Counted from the stretch's first letter, positions 1-8,848 are shown. The stretch: 64,000 nucleotides of DNA from Phytopseudomonas daroniae (GCF_004327285.1 NZ_QJUI01000024.1:1-64000), one strand, 5' to 3'. A program made the numbers and translations. Notes: generated by a model from the letters alone, not told the origin.

Positions 1-119
1 CGCTGCAGGGGCCTGCTGCTCGTACTTCTCAACAATGACTTGCCAGATGATCCTTCTCCACCTGCTTGACGATGCCGCCAAGCATACAGGCTGGGCTGCT
101 CAAAGATGTTGAAAGGCAT

Positions 120-272
120 GGCTCTAACAGCTACCTGCGTTGCCATCGCGGCGTTAAAAACAGGCTGGATCGCCAGCCCGGTCAAAATGCTCATTTACAG
201 CTTGTAAACTCCGCTTTCTCGCCTGTTTTTGCCTTGTGCTGACTGCCTCGCCGACGTTTTCAACAGCCTGTT
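120..272. repeat. Intergenic palindromic repeat upstream of acpH
   Basis: The stretch before acpH has no convincing gene. It contains a compact dyad, TTTACA-gc-TTGTAAA (about 193-207), flanked by GC-rich arms ending in TTTTCAACAGCCTG just before the acpH leader. The same layout (GCTCAT, then a TTTAC/GTAAA-like dyad, then CTCCGC or similar) recurs near 61845-61870 on the opposite strand and at 63973-63999. I read it as a dispersed Pseudomonas intergenic repeat. Bases 1-119 show nothing I can name. Confidence 0.5.
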
Positions 273-284
273 AAGCTTTACGCC

Positions 285-866
285 ATGAACTACCTCGCAC
301 ATTTGCACCTGGGCGGTAACGCGCCCGCCGAATTGCTCGGCAGCCTGTATGGCGATTTCGTCAAAGGGCCACTGAGCGGGCAATGGCCGGCGTCCATCGA
401 GGCGGGTATCGCCCTGCATCGGCGTATCGATGCCTTTACCGACAGCCATCCGTTGCAGGCGCGGGCGCGGGCACGTTTTCCCGCCGATCGGCGGCGGGTT
501 GCCGGGATTCTCCTCGATCTGTTTTTCGATCACTGCCTGGCGCGGGACTGGCAGCGCTACAGCGAGCAACCTCTGCAGCAGTTCACGGCGCGCGTCTACG
601 GGGTTCTGGCTGCCGAGCTGCGTTTACCTGGCAATCTGCAACGCATGGCACCGCGCATGGCGGCCCAGGACTGGTTGGGCAGCTACCGGGAATTCGAGGT
701 GCTGGAGCAGGTGATCGCCGGTATGTCCCGGCGCCTTTCCCGGCCTGGCTTGTTGGACGGTGGCCTGGAGGATCTGCGTCGTCTGTATGAGCCGCTGAGC
801 GAAGACTTCAGCGCCTTCTACCCGGCGCTGATGGCCTTTGCGCGTGAGCAGCGCGGGCAACTGTAG
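285..866 (+). CDS. acpH: Acyl-carrier-protein phosphodiesterase (AcpH)
   Basis: The 193-residue product opens with MNYLAHLHL, a hallmark of the AcpH/YajB family. It goes on with GSLYGDFVKG, an HRRIDAFTD block (about residues 44-52) and LDLFFDHCLARDW, which supply the His and Asp residues of the HD-like metal site. The family removes the 4'-phosphopantetheine arm from holo acyl carrier protein, giving apo-ACP in the cytoplasm. Length matches the family norm of about 190. It is a single gene transcribed towards the convergent GntR gene only 12 bp away. A palindromic repeat ends immediately upstream. Confidence 0.9.
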   Translation: MNYLAHLHLGGNAPAELLGSLYGDFVKGPLSGQWPASIEAGIALHRRIDAFTDSHPLQARARARFPADRRRVAGILLDLFFDHCLARDWQRYSEQPLQQFTARVYGVLAAELRLPGNLQRMAPRMAAQDWLGSYREFEVLEQVIAGMSRRLSRPGLLDGGLEDLRRLYEPLSEDFSAFYPALMAFAREQRGQL

Positions 867-878
867 ATTCTTTCCTGC

Positions 879-1814
879 TCAGTCTTCGCTCAGCAGGCCG
901 AGACGTGCGAGCAATGCGGGATTGAGCTTGTTGCGTCTGGCGCCTTCGAGGTGCGCGCGCAGGCGATCGGCTGCACCGAGGCGGTCGCCGAGCTCGATCA
1001 GGTCGAGAATTTCCAGATGCTCCAGCACCTGCTTCTGCCGCAGTGGGCGAGGCAGATCCACGCTGTATTCGACCAGACGCCGCAAGCCATTGAGGCGTTT
1101 CAGCGATTGCAGCAGAAAGCGATTGCCCGAGAAGCCGGCGAGGATCTCGTGGAATTTGGAGTTGGCCTCGAACAGCTCCTGAGTGGTCATGCTCAGATAG
1201 CCGCTGCTGGCGATGTATTCCTGTTGCTGGCGACACAGCGCCAGCACTTTCTGATCGACCTGAAAGGTCGGTGAGAGCAGGCCGGCCGGCTCGATGGTCA
1301 CCCTGAAGGTGAAGCTTTCCTCGTAGGCCTCTACCGAGTCGATCACCGGCAGCATTCGCCAGCCCTGGCCCGTGCGCTGCTCGGCCCAGCCTTCCTGCTG
1401 CATGCGCAGCAACGCCGAGCGCAGTTCGGTGCGCGAGACGCCGAACTGGCGCATCAGGTCGATTTCGGTGAGGTGCTCCGGGAGCTGCCGCGACAGGCGC
1501 AGCTCGACGAATTTCATATACACCGAATCCTCTTCGGCTTCGGCGATCTCCAGTACCAGGTCATTGAGATCATCGGCCGCCCGAGCAAGGAAAAAACCAC
1601 GGTTACGGTCGTGCTTGAGCATGCCGCGCTCGGTGAGATGGCTCAGTACGAATTTCACCGGCGTGCGCGAGGTGTTCAATGTCTGCGCCAGCTGTGACTC
1701 CGCCAGGTGATGGCCAACGGGCAGGCGCTCGCGGCGAACGTAGGCGATGACCTCGCGGGCGACGCGTTTCTGTAGGGCAGTGAGAGCCATCGAGTGAGTG
1801 TTTTCCTGAGCCAT
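879..1814 (-). CDS. GntR/FCD-family regulator with two winged-helix units
   Basis: A 311-residue regulator. I chose the ATG at 1814; a GTG 30 bp upstream and an ATG at 1790 are alternatives. The first winged-helix unit runs from the ALQKRVAREVIAY block through SQLAQTLNTSRTPVKFVLSHL. A second HTH-like unit follows (LMRQFGVSRTELRSALLRMQQEGW). The C-terminal half is helical and FCD-like, containing FEANSKFHEILAGFSGNRFLL and ending with HLEGARR. FCD regulators bind a small organic acid or metal and usually act as repressors. It is divergent from the AbrB-type membrane protein across a 412-bp AT-rich gap, so that gene is a plausible target. The effector cannot be read from the sequence. Confidence 0.8.
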   Translation of the reverse strand: MAQENTHSMALTALQKRVAREVIAYVRRERLPVGHHLAESQLAQTLNTSRTPVKFVLSHLTERGMLKHDRNRGFFLARAADDLNDLVLEIAEAEEDSVYMKFVELRLSRQLPEHLTEIDLMRQFGVSRTELRSALLRMQQEGWAEQRTGQGWRMLPVIDSVEAYEESFTFRVTIEPAGLLSPTFQVDQKVLALCRQQQEYIASSGYLSMTTQELFEANSKFHEILAGFSGNRFLLQSLKRLNGLRRLVEYSVDLPRPLRQKQVLEHLEILDLIELGDRLGAADRLRAHLEGARRNKLNPALLARLGLLSED

Positions 1815-2226
1815 GGCGGTGGCGTTGATTCTCCGTGGGGGCACTGCCGGTCTGGCTGAACGTGCCAGTCAGGCACTGCATTCTGCTACGTAATCTGCCT
1901 CGCGCAAAGGTGTTGTAGCGAGCCGTTACTTTAAACATATATTGTTTTTTGTTTCGATTAAGATCAATATTATCTTCCCTGATGTACCGATAAAGTCCGT
2001 TACAGAGCGCTATTTGTTGGTCTTTTATCGGCTGTATGAGCTCCGTTGCGATAAAAAGCATGACCGCTTGCCGTGCTTCCACTTCTCTCCAATGCCCGGC
2101 GGGGTTCGATCGTCACTCGCATCGGCGCACCCGATCGAGACTCAGGCCAGCAGGCTCTTTTCTTGCGGGGCGCTCCTCCACCGGGGTTACCGCCGCACTG
2201 CAGTTGCATGTACCTAAGGGGAAACA
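1815..2226. promoter_or_regulatory. Divergent AT-rich promoter region, gntR / abrB-type gene
   Basis: This 412-bp gap separates two divergent genes. Its centre (about 1930-2040) is much more AT-rich than its surroundings, with runs such as aaacatatattgttttttg and gatcaatattatc. That fits divergent promoters with an operator for the GntR protein, although I cannot mark a defined operator. The downstream gene has a clear ribosome site, aaggggaaaca, directly before its ATG. Confidence 0.4.
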
Positions 2227-3270
2227 ATGTTCAAAGGCCACTGGCTGAATTACCTGGGAACGCCGCTGGTCGGCGCTATCGGTGCCCTGATCGCCAGCGC
2301 CATCGGTTGGCCGCTGCCGTGGATGATTGGTTCGCTGGTCGCGGTAATCCTGGTGCGCTGCACCACCGCCTGGCAGTTGCAGGCACTCCCTGGAGGTCGC
2401 AAGTTCGGGCAATGGATCATCGGTATCGGCATCGGCCTGCACTTCACGCCGGCGCTGGTCGAGCAGATTGCCGGGCACCTGGTGCCGATCATCATCGGTG
2501 CGTTCATCACCGTACTGAGCAGCATCATCGGCGTATGGTTCATGCGCCGCACCGGGGAAACCGCAGCGACGGCCTACTTCTCCAGCATGCCTGGCGGTTC
2601 GACGGAGATGGTCAACCTCGGGGCTCGCAACGGCGCGGAGCTTACCCGGGTCGCCGCGGCGCAGAGCCTGCGGGTAGTCGCGGTCGTGCTGCTGGTACCC
2701 GCGCTGTTCAAGTTTCTGGTCGGTGACGGCGAGGCCTTCCCGCACCCCATCCATGCCGACTGGCCCTGGCTGGCGCTGATCCTGCCACTGGCGGGGACGG
2801 CGGGCTGGTTGATGCAGCGTTTCAGGCAGCCGAATGCCTGGTTGTTCGGGCCGCTGCTGGTCAGTGCGATCATCAGCATCGGCTTCGATCTGCACAGCAC
2901 CCTGCCCGCAGGCGCCAGCCAGGCCGGGCAGTTGATGATCGGCAGTGCACTGGGTTGTTTCTTCAATCGCGCCTTCTTCCGCTACGCGCCTTCGTTTCTG
3001 GCCCGCACCCTGCTCACCACGCTGGCGATGATGCTGGTGGCGTTCCTGGCAGCGGTGCTGATCGGCTGGGGGAGCGGGTTGGGTTTCCAATCCCTGACCC
3101 TGGGCATGATGCCGGGCGGGATCGCCGAAATGAGTCTGACCGCGGAAACCCTGCAACTGGCGGTGCCGCTGGTTACCGCGATGCAGGTGGTTCGGCTGTT
3201 CGTGGTGTTGTTTCTCGCCGAGCCGATCTTCAGGCGTTGGCAGCGACAGAGCGAGCGCAGGTGCCCTTGA
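2227..3270 (+). CDS. AbrB-family (duplicated) integral membrane protein, putative transporter
   Basis: A 347-residue protein of about ten hydrophobic segments in two related halves. Each half has a GW-rich segment leading into GG/MIG turns (GWPLPWMIGSLVAV near the start). MPGG motifs recur in both halves (SSMPGGSTEMVNLG near residue 122 and GMMPGGIAEMSLTA near 298), the signature of the 'AbrB duplication' or ammonia-monooxygenase-like membrane family. Despite the name, this is not the AbrB DNA-binding protein. The substrate is unknown, and a transport or permease role is inferred from topology. It is preceded by a good ribosome site and diverges from a GntR regulator that probably controls it. 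Confidence 0.8.
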   Translation: MFKGHWLNYLGTPLVGAIGALIASAIGWPLPWMIGSLVAVILVRCTTAWQLQALPGGRKFGQWIIGIGIGLHFTPALVEQIAGHLVPIIIGAFITVLSSIIGVWFMRRTGETAATAYFSSMPGGSTEMVNLGARNGAELTRVAAAQSLRVVAVVLLVPALFKFLVGDGEAFPHPIHADWPWLALILPLAGTAGWLMQRFRQPNAWLFGPLLVSAIISIGFDLHSTLPAGASQAGQLMIGSALGCFFNRAFFRYAPSFLARTLLTTLAMMLVAFLAAVLIGWGSGLGFQSLTLGMMPGGIAEMSLTAETLQLAVPLVTAMQVVRLFVVLFLAEPIFRRWQRQSERRCP

Positions 3271-3277
3271 TGGCGTT

Positions 3278-5998
3278 TCATCCTTCCGTTCTCGGCCGTC
3301 TGTAGCGCCGGATCAGTGCTTTCTCCAGTTCGGCAACGCAGAACAGCAGGGCGCCGGCCGCCAGTACCCGTAGCCATTCGCTGGCGCTCAGGCCGGTGGC
3401 GCCGAACACCTGCTGCAGCGGCGGGGCGTAGGTGAACAGCAACTGCAGCACCACGCAGGCGGCAATGGCGATCAGTACGGCGGGGTTGCCCAGCAGCCCT
3501 TCGCGGTTGAGCACCGAGTCGAAGATGTGGCGGCTGTTGAACAGGTAGAAGATCTCGCACATCACCACGGTGTTGACGGCGATGGTGCGCGCGCTTTCCA
3601 GGCTGGTGCCGCGTTCCAGCTCCCAGAGGAACAGGCCCAGAGCGCCGGCCATCATCAGCACCGAGACCATCAGCACGCGCCAGACGAAGAACCCCGATAG
3701 CAGCGGTTCGGCGGGGTCGCGCGGGGCGCGCTTCATCAGGCCGCTCTCCGAGGGTTCGAAGGCCAGGGCCAGGCCCAGGGTGCTGGAGGTGACCATGTTG
3801 ATCCACAGCACCTGCACCGGGGTCAGCGGCAGGGTGAGCTGGAACAGGATCGCGCTGATGATGATCAGCGCTTCGCCGCCGTTGGTGGGCAGCATGAACA
3901 GGATGAATTTCTTCAGGTTGTCGTAGATCGCCCGGCCTTCGCGCACCGCCCCGGCGATGCTGGCGAAGTTGTCGTCGGCCAGCACCACCTCGGCGGCTTC
4001 CTTGGCCGCTTCGGTGCCCTTGCGGCCCATGGCCACGCCGACGTCGGCGCGTTTCAGGGCGGGCGCGTCGTTGACCCCGTCACCGGTCATCGCCACCACC
4101 TGGCCGCTGGCCTGCATGGCCTGCACCAGGCGCAGCTTGTGTTCCGGGCTGGCGCGGGCGAACACCTCGACGGTGGGCAGCACCTGTGCCAGGCGCTGGT
4201 CGTCGAGCAGCTCGATCTCGGCACCGGTCATGGCCGGGCGATCGATGCCGATGCCCAGTTGCGCACCGATGGCGCGGGCGGTGTCGACGTGGTCGCCGGT
4301 GATCATCCGTACCGAGATGCCGGCACGGCGGCACTCGGCGACCGCGGCAATGGCCTCTTCGCGTGGCGGATCGATGATGCCGACCAGGGCCAGCAGGCTG
4401 AAACCCTGCTCGACGTCGGCGATGTTCAGGCTGCGTTGTTCGGCCGGCGCCGCGCGCGCGGCGATGGCCAGCAGGCGCAGGCCGCGGGCGGCCAGGTCGG
4501 TGGCCTGGCGGCGCCAGTAATCGGCGTCGAGGGGCTGTTCACTGCCGTCGCCGCCGCGCTGGCTGGCGCACATCTCGAGGATGCGTTCCGGCGCGCCCTT
4601 GAGGTAGATGACGCCGTGGCCCTCATGGTCATGGTGCAGCGTGGCCATGAAGCGGTGTTCGGACTCGAAGGGAATGACATCGCTGCGCGGCAGCCGGCCG
4701 TGCAGCTCGGCAACGTCCAGGCCGGTCTTGAGCGCCAGGGTCAGCAGGGCGCCCTCGGTCGGGTCGCCGTGCAGCAGCCAGTGGCCGTCGTTGTCCTGCT
4801 GCAGCCGGGCATCGTTGCACAGCAGGGCGGCGCGGCCGATTTCCTGCAGTTCGGCATCACCGTCGCCGACCGCCTGGCCGTGGCGCTGGAAGCCGCCCTC
4901 GGGCGCGTAGCCGACGCCGCTGACATCGACGATGGAGCTGGCGCTGACCACGCGCTGCACGGTCATTTCGTTGCGCGTCAGGGTGCCGGTCTTGTCCGAG
5001 CAGATCACCGTCACCGAACCGAGGGTCTCCACCGCCGGCAGGCGCCGCACGATGGCGTTGCGCTTGGCCATGCGCTGCACGCCGAGGGCGAGGATCACCG
5101 TCATGATCGCCGGCAGGCCTTCGGGGATCGCCGAGGCGGTCAGCGCCACCACCATCATGAACATGTCCGCCGCCGGCTGGCCGCGCCACAGGGTGCCGAG
5201 GACGAAGGTCGCCGCGCCGAACAGGACGATGGCCAGCGCCAGCCAGCGGCTGAACCGGTCGATCTGCCGCAGTAGCGGCGTGGACAGGCTCTGCACCTGG
5301 CGTAGCAGGGTGCCGATACGGCCCAGTTCGGTGTCGACCCCGGTGGCGACCACCAGGCCGACGGCCTGGCCACTGCTGACCAGGGTGCCGGAATAGGCCA
5401 TGCCGCGGCGGTCGCCGAGGGCGGCGTCGGGTGCCACGGCGTCGACGGATTTCTCCACCGGCACCGACTCCCCGGTGAGGGCAGCTTCCTCGACGTTGAA
5501 ATTCTTCACGCTGAGCAGGCGCAGATCGGCAGGCACCTTGTCGCCGGAGGCCAGCAGCACCACGTCGCCGGGCACCAGTTGCTCGGCGGGGATCTCCCGG
5601 CGTTCGCCGCCACGCAGCACCATGGCATGGGCCGACAGTAGGTCGCGGATGGCATCCAGGGCGTTCTCGGCCTTGCCTTCCTGGATGAAGCCGATGACTG
5701 CGTTGACCAGCACCGCGACGAGGATCACCGTGGTATCCAGCCAGTGGCCCAGCAGTGCGGTGACCAGCGACGCGGCGAGCATCATGTACAGCAGCACATT
5801 GTGGAATTGCGCCAGCAGGCGGCGCAGGGGGCCACGGCGTTTCGGCGGTGGCAGCCGGTTGGCGCCGTGCTGGTGCAGGCGCCGGGTGGCTTCGTCCTGA
5901 CTCAGGCCATCGTTGCCGCTGGCCAGTTCGTCCAGCGCATGTTGTTTATCCAGGGCATGCCAGCGGTGCTCTGCAGCGGCGGGGTTTCGCTGGGGCAT
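3278..5998 (-). CDS. P-type cation-transporting ATPase, SERCA/PMR-like (P2)
   Basis: A 906-residue P-type ATPase. The ATG at 5998 is chosen because GGAG lies 9 nt upstream; ATGs at 6013 and 6031 are alternatives. Visible in order: N-terminal cation-ATPase domain (residues about 10-75), actuator TGES motif (EAALTGESVPVEK), M4 motif IPEGLPA, phosphorylation site CSDKTGTLT, nucleotide-domain GDPTEGALL, hinge MTGDGVNDAPALK, and M5-M10 helices at the C-terminus. It pumps a cation across the inner membrane with ATP. The M4 PEGLP motif favours Ca2+-type pumps, but M6 reads NMVTSSTLGLALAFEP instead of the NLVTDG form of Ca2+ pumps, so the ion is uncertain. It is divergent from a universal stress protein. 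Confidence 0.9.
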   Translation of the reverse strand: MPQRNPAAAEHRWHALDKQHALDELASGNDGLSQDEATRRLHQHGANRLPPPKRRGPLRRLLAQFHNVLLYMMLAASLVTALLGHWLDTTVILVAVLVNAVIGFIQEGKAENALDAIRDLLSAHAMVLRGGERREIPAEQLVPGDVVLLASGDKVPADLRLLSVKNFNVEEAALTGESVPVEKSVDAVAPDAALGDRRGMAYSGTLVSSGQAVGLVVATGVDTELGRIGTLLRQVQSLSTPLLRQIDRFSRWLALAIVLFGAATFVLGTLWRGQPAADMFMMVVALTASAIPEGLPAIMTVILALGVQRMAKRNAIVRRLPAVETLGSVTVICSDKTGTLTRNEMTVQRVVSASSIVDVSGVGYAPEGGFQRHGQAVGDGDAELQEIGRAALLCNDARLQQDNDGHWLLHGDPTEGALLTLALKTGLDVAELHGRLPRSDVIPFESEHRFMATLHHDHEGHGVIYLKGAPERILEMCASQRGGDGSEQPLDADYWRRQATDLAARGLRLLAIAARAAPAEQRSLNIADVEQGFSLLALVGIIDPPREEAIAAVAECRRAGISVRMITGDHVDTARAIGAQLGIGIDRPAMTGAEIELLDDQRLAQVLPTVEVFARASPEHKLRLVQAMQASGQVVAMTGDGVNDAPALKRADVGVAMGRKGTEAAKEAAEVVLADDNFASIAGAVREGRAIYDNLKKFILFMLPTNGGEALIIISAILFQLTLPLTPVQVLWINMVTSSTLGLALAFEPSESGLMKRAPRDPAEPLLSGFFVWRVLMVSVLMMAGALGLFLWELERGTSLESARTIAVNTVVMCEIFYLFNSRHIFDSVLNREGLLGNPAVLIAIAACVVLQLLFTYAPPLQQVFGATGLSASEWLRVLAAGALLFCVAELEKALIRRYRRPRTEG

Positions 5999-6057
5999 GT
6001 CGGTGTTCTCCATTGGTTTGCATGGGGGCAACGGTAGCCCGGCTGCCTGCCCGCGGT

Positions 6058-6071
6058 CTGACCTGGATCAA
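6058..6071. promoter_or_regulatory. ANR/FNR-like box between ATPase and universal stress gene
   Basis: The sequence CTGACCTGGATCAA matches the ANR/FNR consensus TTGAY-N4-RTCAA at nine of ten fixed positions. It lies 62 bp before the start of the universal stress gene and 59 bp before the ATPase start. Several Pseudomonas universal stress genes are known to be ANR-activated at low oxygen. Use of the site here is inferred. Confidence 0.55.
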
Positions 6072-6133
6072 GATTCGACGCCGCGTTACGGCGTTCAATG
6101 GGCATGAACCCAGGGTCAGCGAGGTGACCAACA

Positions 6134-6982
6134 ATGAAAAAACTACTGGTGGCAACCGACCTCTCGGAACGCTCCGCGCCAGCTGTGCAGCGTGCTGCAC
6201 AGCTGATGCACAAGCAGGGCGGCGGCGAATGGACGTGGTTGCATGTGGTGGATGACGATGCGCCCGAAGACTTTGTAACGGCACATGTGCAGCGTGCCGA
6301 GGCGCTGTTGCAGGAACAGGCGCAGCAGGTCGCCGAGCAGGCAGGCAGCCGTCCGCGGGTTCTCGTCTTGCGGGGGCAGGTGGAGCAGGTCATCACCGAG
6401 ATCGCCGAACAGTTGCAGCCCGATCTGATCCTGGTCGGCCAGCATCGGCCTGGTCGTCTGCTCGACCTGTTCAGAGGTACCACGGTGGCGCGCCTCATCC
6501 GTGCATGCCATGTGCCGGTGTTGCGTGTGGCCAACGAGGTGCGGGGGGACTATGCGCATACCCTGCTGGCGCTGGATCTGTCGCCGGCTTCGCTGCAGGC
6601 CTTGCAGCGTGCCCGCGAGCTGGATCTGCTCGACCTCGAGCACTGCGACGCGGTCTATGCCATCACGCCGATCCCGGTGAGCGTGGTGGCCGAAGTGGGC
6701 AACGACCGACGCTTGCTGCAGGCCCAGGCCCGCGAGGCGCGCGAGCAACTGCTGCGCGGCCTGGAAGGGGTTGGCGTGAGCTTTCCCGAAGCACGTCTGC
6801 ACTTACCTCTGGGCGAGCCGGGGCATGCGCTGGAGCTGGTGCGCAAGGAGACCGCGGCGGATCTGCTGGTGATGGGCACCCATGCCCGCCAGGGGATTCA
6901 GCGATTTCTGCTCGGCAGCATTGCCAGTCGTATGCTGGCGGACAGCCACGGCGACGTGTTGGTGGTGCCACCGCACGCCTGA
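6134..6982 (+). CDS. Universal stress protein, tandem UspA domains
   Basis: A 282-residue protein with two UspA folds. The first starts MKKLLVATDLSERS and ends near residue 135. The second ends with the classic nucleotide-binding tail LLVMGTHARQGIQRFLLGSIASRML near residues 244-270, whose G-x2-G-x9-G-[ST] pattern is nearly complete. Tandem Usp proteins support survival under energy starvation and low oxygen, and their biochemical role is poorly defined. An ANR-like box precedes it, pointing to anaerobic induction. It is divergent from the P-type ATPase and convergent with olsA, the stops being 1 bp apart. Confidence 0.87.
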   Translation: MKKLLVATDLSERSAPAVQRAAQLMHKQGGGEWTWLHVVDDDAPEDFVTAHVQRAEALLQEQAQQVAEQAGSRPRVLVLRGQVEQVITEIAEQLQPDLILVGQHRPGRLLDLFRGTTVARLIRACHVPVLRVANEVRGDYAHTLLALDLSPASLQALQRARELDLLDLEHCDAVYAITPIPVSVVAEVGNDRRLLQAQAREAREQLLRGLEGVGVSFPEARLHLPLGEPGHALELVRKETAADLLVMGTHARQGIQRFLLGSIASRMLADSHGDVLVVPPHA

Positions 6983-6983
6983 T

Positions 6984-7751
6984 TCAGGCCGCCTGCTGCA
7001 CAATGGTTTCGCCATACAGCGCCTGAGCGACGGCCGCCTGGGCGCGACGGGCCAGTTCGTTGCGATTGCCTGACTGGCTGTCGATGGGCTCCAGCAACTG
7101 GATCTGCACCTCGGCGACATCGCTGCTCATCAGGCGCAGCAGGTGCGAGAGCATGTCGTCATCACCGATGAAGGGCGCCACAGGACATACCTGCCCATCA
7201 CGCAGGTAACGAATGGCCACCGGCTGCAGATCGATGCCGCTTTCGATGGCGCTGCTCAGCAGGCGGCCGTGAAAGGTACGCAGCGCCGTTCCATCACAGG
7301 TAGTGCCCTCGGGAAAGATCAGCAGATGCCGACCGCTGTTCAGGTGCCGCCCCAGTTGCTGGTTCAGCAAGCCGCCATCGCCCGCGCCGCGCCGAATGAA
7401 CAGCGTGCCGGCCCTGTGCGCCAGCCAGCCGGCTACCGGCCAGGTGCGCACCTCGGCCTTGGACAGGAACGACAGCGGCGCCAGCATGCCGATCAGCGGA
7501 ATGTCCGTCCAGGAGATGTGATTGCTCAGCCACAGCATGGGCTTTTGTGGAAGTTGCCCGTGGACGCTGACGCGAAACGGCAGGGCGTTGCCGAGGCGGG
7601 CGAGGAGCCAGCGAGTCAGGCGCTGGCGCAACCCCATCAGGTCACGGCGGCTCAGGCGTTCGATGGGAGCCAGCAGGGCGGCGAGCAGGGTGGCTACAGC
7701 GATTACCGCCAGCAGGCGGGTCAGGCGCATATACAAACGCAGTTTGCTCAT
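6984..7751 (-). CDS. olsA: Lyso-lipid acyltransferase of the PlsC family, probable OlsA
   Basis: A 255-residue membrane-anchored acyltransferase. An N-terminal hydrophobic segment (LLAVIAVATLLAALL) is followed by acyltransferase motif I NHISWTD (H-x4-D catalytic pair), a middle block with FLSKAEVRTWPVAGW, and FPEGTT as motif III. The family moves an acyl chain onto a lysolipid. Pairing with the GNAT-type N-acyltransferase just upstream on the same strand is the olsBA arrangement of Pseudomonas, so the likely substrate is lyso-ornithine lipid, giving the phosphorus-free ornithine lipid. The two genes lie 338 bp apart with a mobile-element-like insert between them. PlsC-type lysophosphatidate acylation is the alternative. 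Confidence 0.8.
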   Translation of the reverse strand: MSKLRLYMRLTRLLAVIAVATLLAALLAPIERLSRRDLMGLRQRLTRWLLARLGNALPFRVSVHGQLPQKPMLWLSNHISWTDIPLIGMLAPLSFLSKAEVRTWPVAGWLAHRAGTLFIRRGAGDGGLLNQQLGRHLNSGRHLLIFPEGTTCDGTALRTFHGRLLSSAIESGIDLQPVAIRYLRDGQVCPVAPFIGDDDMLSHLLRLMSSDVAEVQIQLLEPIDSQSGNRNELARRAQAAVAQALYGETIVQQAA

Positions 7752-7863
7752 CGGTGTTTCTGACCTGCTAAGGCTAGTAGTCGGAGGGGCCCTGATCGAG
7801 AACTGACAGCGACCGGCGCGGCATTATCTACCGCGCCTGGCCGCCATCGACAAGCGTCTTCTC

Positions 7864-8090
7864 AGAGCCTGTCCATGATCTTTGTGTACTTGGGAACCCA
7901 TATGCCTATGAATGACGGCAATAAGGCGTAAGCAGATGTAGGGTGGATGACGCTCTTTTCATCCACCAGCCCGTAGGATGGGTGAAACCCATCAATTTCC
8001 GATGGGTTTCACCCATCCTACGACCGGCCGCTTGCGCTTCTTTGCTGTCATTGCACATGAAATTTCGTCGAAAGATCGTGAACAGGTTCT
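7864..8090. mobile_element. MITE-like element with ~20-bp terminal inverted repeats
   Basis: The left end AGAGCCTGTCCATGATCTTT (7864-7883) is matched on the other strand at the right end (8071-8090), whose complement reads AGAACCTGTTCACGATCTTT: 17 of 20 identical. The 227-bp interior has no coding capacity I trust and carries two repetitive hairpins (7938-7968 and 7973-8021). Its right end abuts and overlaps the olsB stop codon (8090-8092). The form is that of a non-autonomous miniature element. I saw no clear target-site duplication. Confidence 0.6.
7973..8021. repeat. Perfect-stem hairpin repeat, copy 1
   Basis: GTAGGATGGGTGAAACCCATC, seven spacer bases, then its complement; a 21-bp stem with an AT-rich loop. 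A second copy lies at 36664-36715, differing only at the middle of the stem and in loop length. It belongs to the REP-like repeats of this genus. It lies inside the element between olsB and olsA and could also attenuate read-through into olsA. Confidence 0.7.
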
Positions 8091-8848
8091 TAGACCGCTG
8101 CCTTGAAATGCCGCGCATAACGCGGGCACAGTTCGTCGCGCTTGAGCAGGATGAACACGTCGGCGACCTGGAAATCCTTGTCCCAGCACGGCTCGCCGCA
8201 GACTTTCGCACCCAGGCGCATGTAGGCCTTGAGCAGCGGTGGCATCTCGGCGATGACGTTACCTGACAGCTCCAGAGCAGGCAGTGGCGTTTTCGGTTCT
8301 GCGCGCAGATTTTCGGTGCACAGGTAGCGTTCGCGCAGACGCTGCATGATCGCCTGCGCCTGGATGCCGCCGTCCTGCATGGGAATGCTGGCGCAGCCCA
8401 TCAGGTAGCGATAACCGCCCTCGTTGAGTACCTCGGCCAGCTCGGCCCAGAGCACGGCGATGGTACCGCCATTGCGGTAGGCGCTGTCCACGCAGGTGCG
8501 GCCGATCTCCAGCACCGGCCCTTGCAGGTGACGCAGGCCATGCAGGGCGAATTCCTCTTCGCTGTAGAAGCGCCCGAGGCCGGCGGCTGCCTGGTGGTCG
8601 AGCAGGCGCGTAGTCGCCACCAGCTCGCCGCTGTTCAGGTCACGTACGCCGATGTGCCGGCAGTGCAGATCATAGTCATCCATGTCCAGACCCAGTTCGG
8701 CGCCTTTCAGCTTGGCGTCGAACTCGGCGCTGAATACACGGAAGCGCAGGGCCTGTGCCTCGCGCAAGGCGCACGGAGTGGTCAGGCGCTCGGCCTGCAG
8801 ACGACGGGAAGTGGTGCTGCGCGCGGGTGCCATGGCGTTCTGGGTCAT
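8090..8848 (-). CDS. olsB: GNAT-type N-acyltransferase, probable ornithine N-acyltransferase OlsB
   Basis: A 252-residue protein of the hemolysin-like/OlsB GNAT family. Typical blocks are EAQALRFRVFSAEFDAK near residue 28, ELVATTRLL, the acyl-thioester-binding region ILEIGRTCVDSAYRNGGTI-like segment near residue 110, and YLMGCASIPMQDGG. OlsB transfers a 3-hydroxyacyl group from acyl-ACP to the alpha-amino group of ornithine, making lyso-ornithine lipid for OlsA. It is the first gene of the pair. The stop codon coincides with the end of the inserted element, so the native 3' end may have been altered. The upstream gap holds nothing else identifiable. Confidence 0.82.
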   Translation of the reverse strand: MTQNAMAPARSTTSRRLQAERLTTPCALREAQALRFRVFSAEFDAKLKGAELGLDMDDYDLHCRHIGVRDLNSGELVATTRLLDHQAAAGLGRFYSEEEFALHGLRHLQGPVLEIGRTCVDSAYRNGGTIAVLWAELAEVLNEGGYRYLMGCASIPMQDGGIQAQAIMQRLRERYLCTENLRAEPKTPLPALELSGNVIAEMPPLLKAYMRLGAKVCGEPCWDKDFQVADVFILLKRDELCPRYARHFKAAV

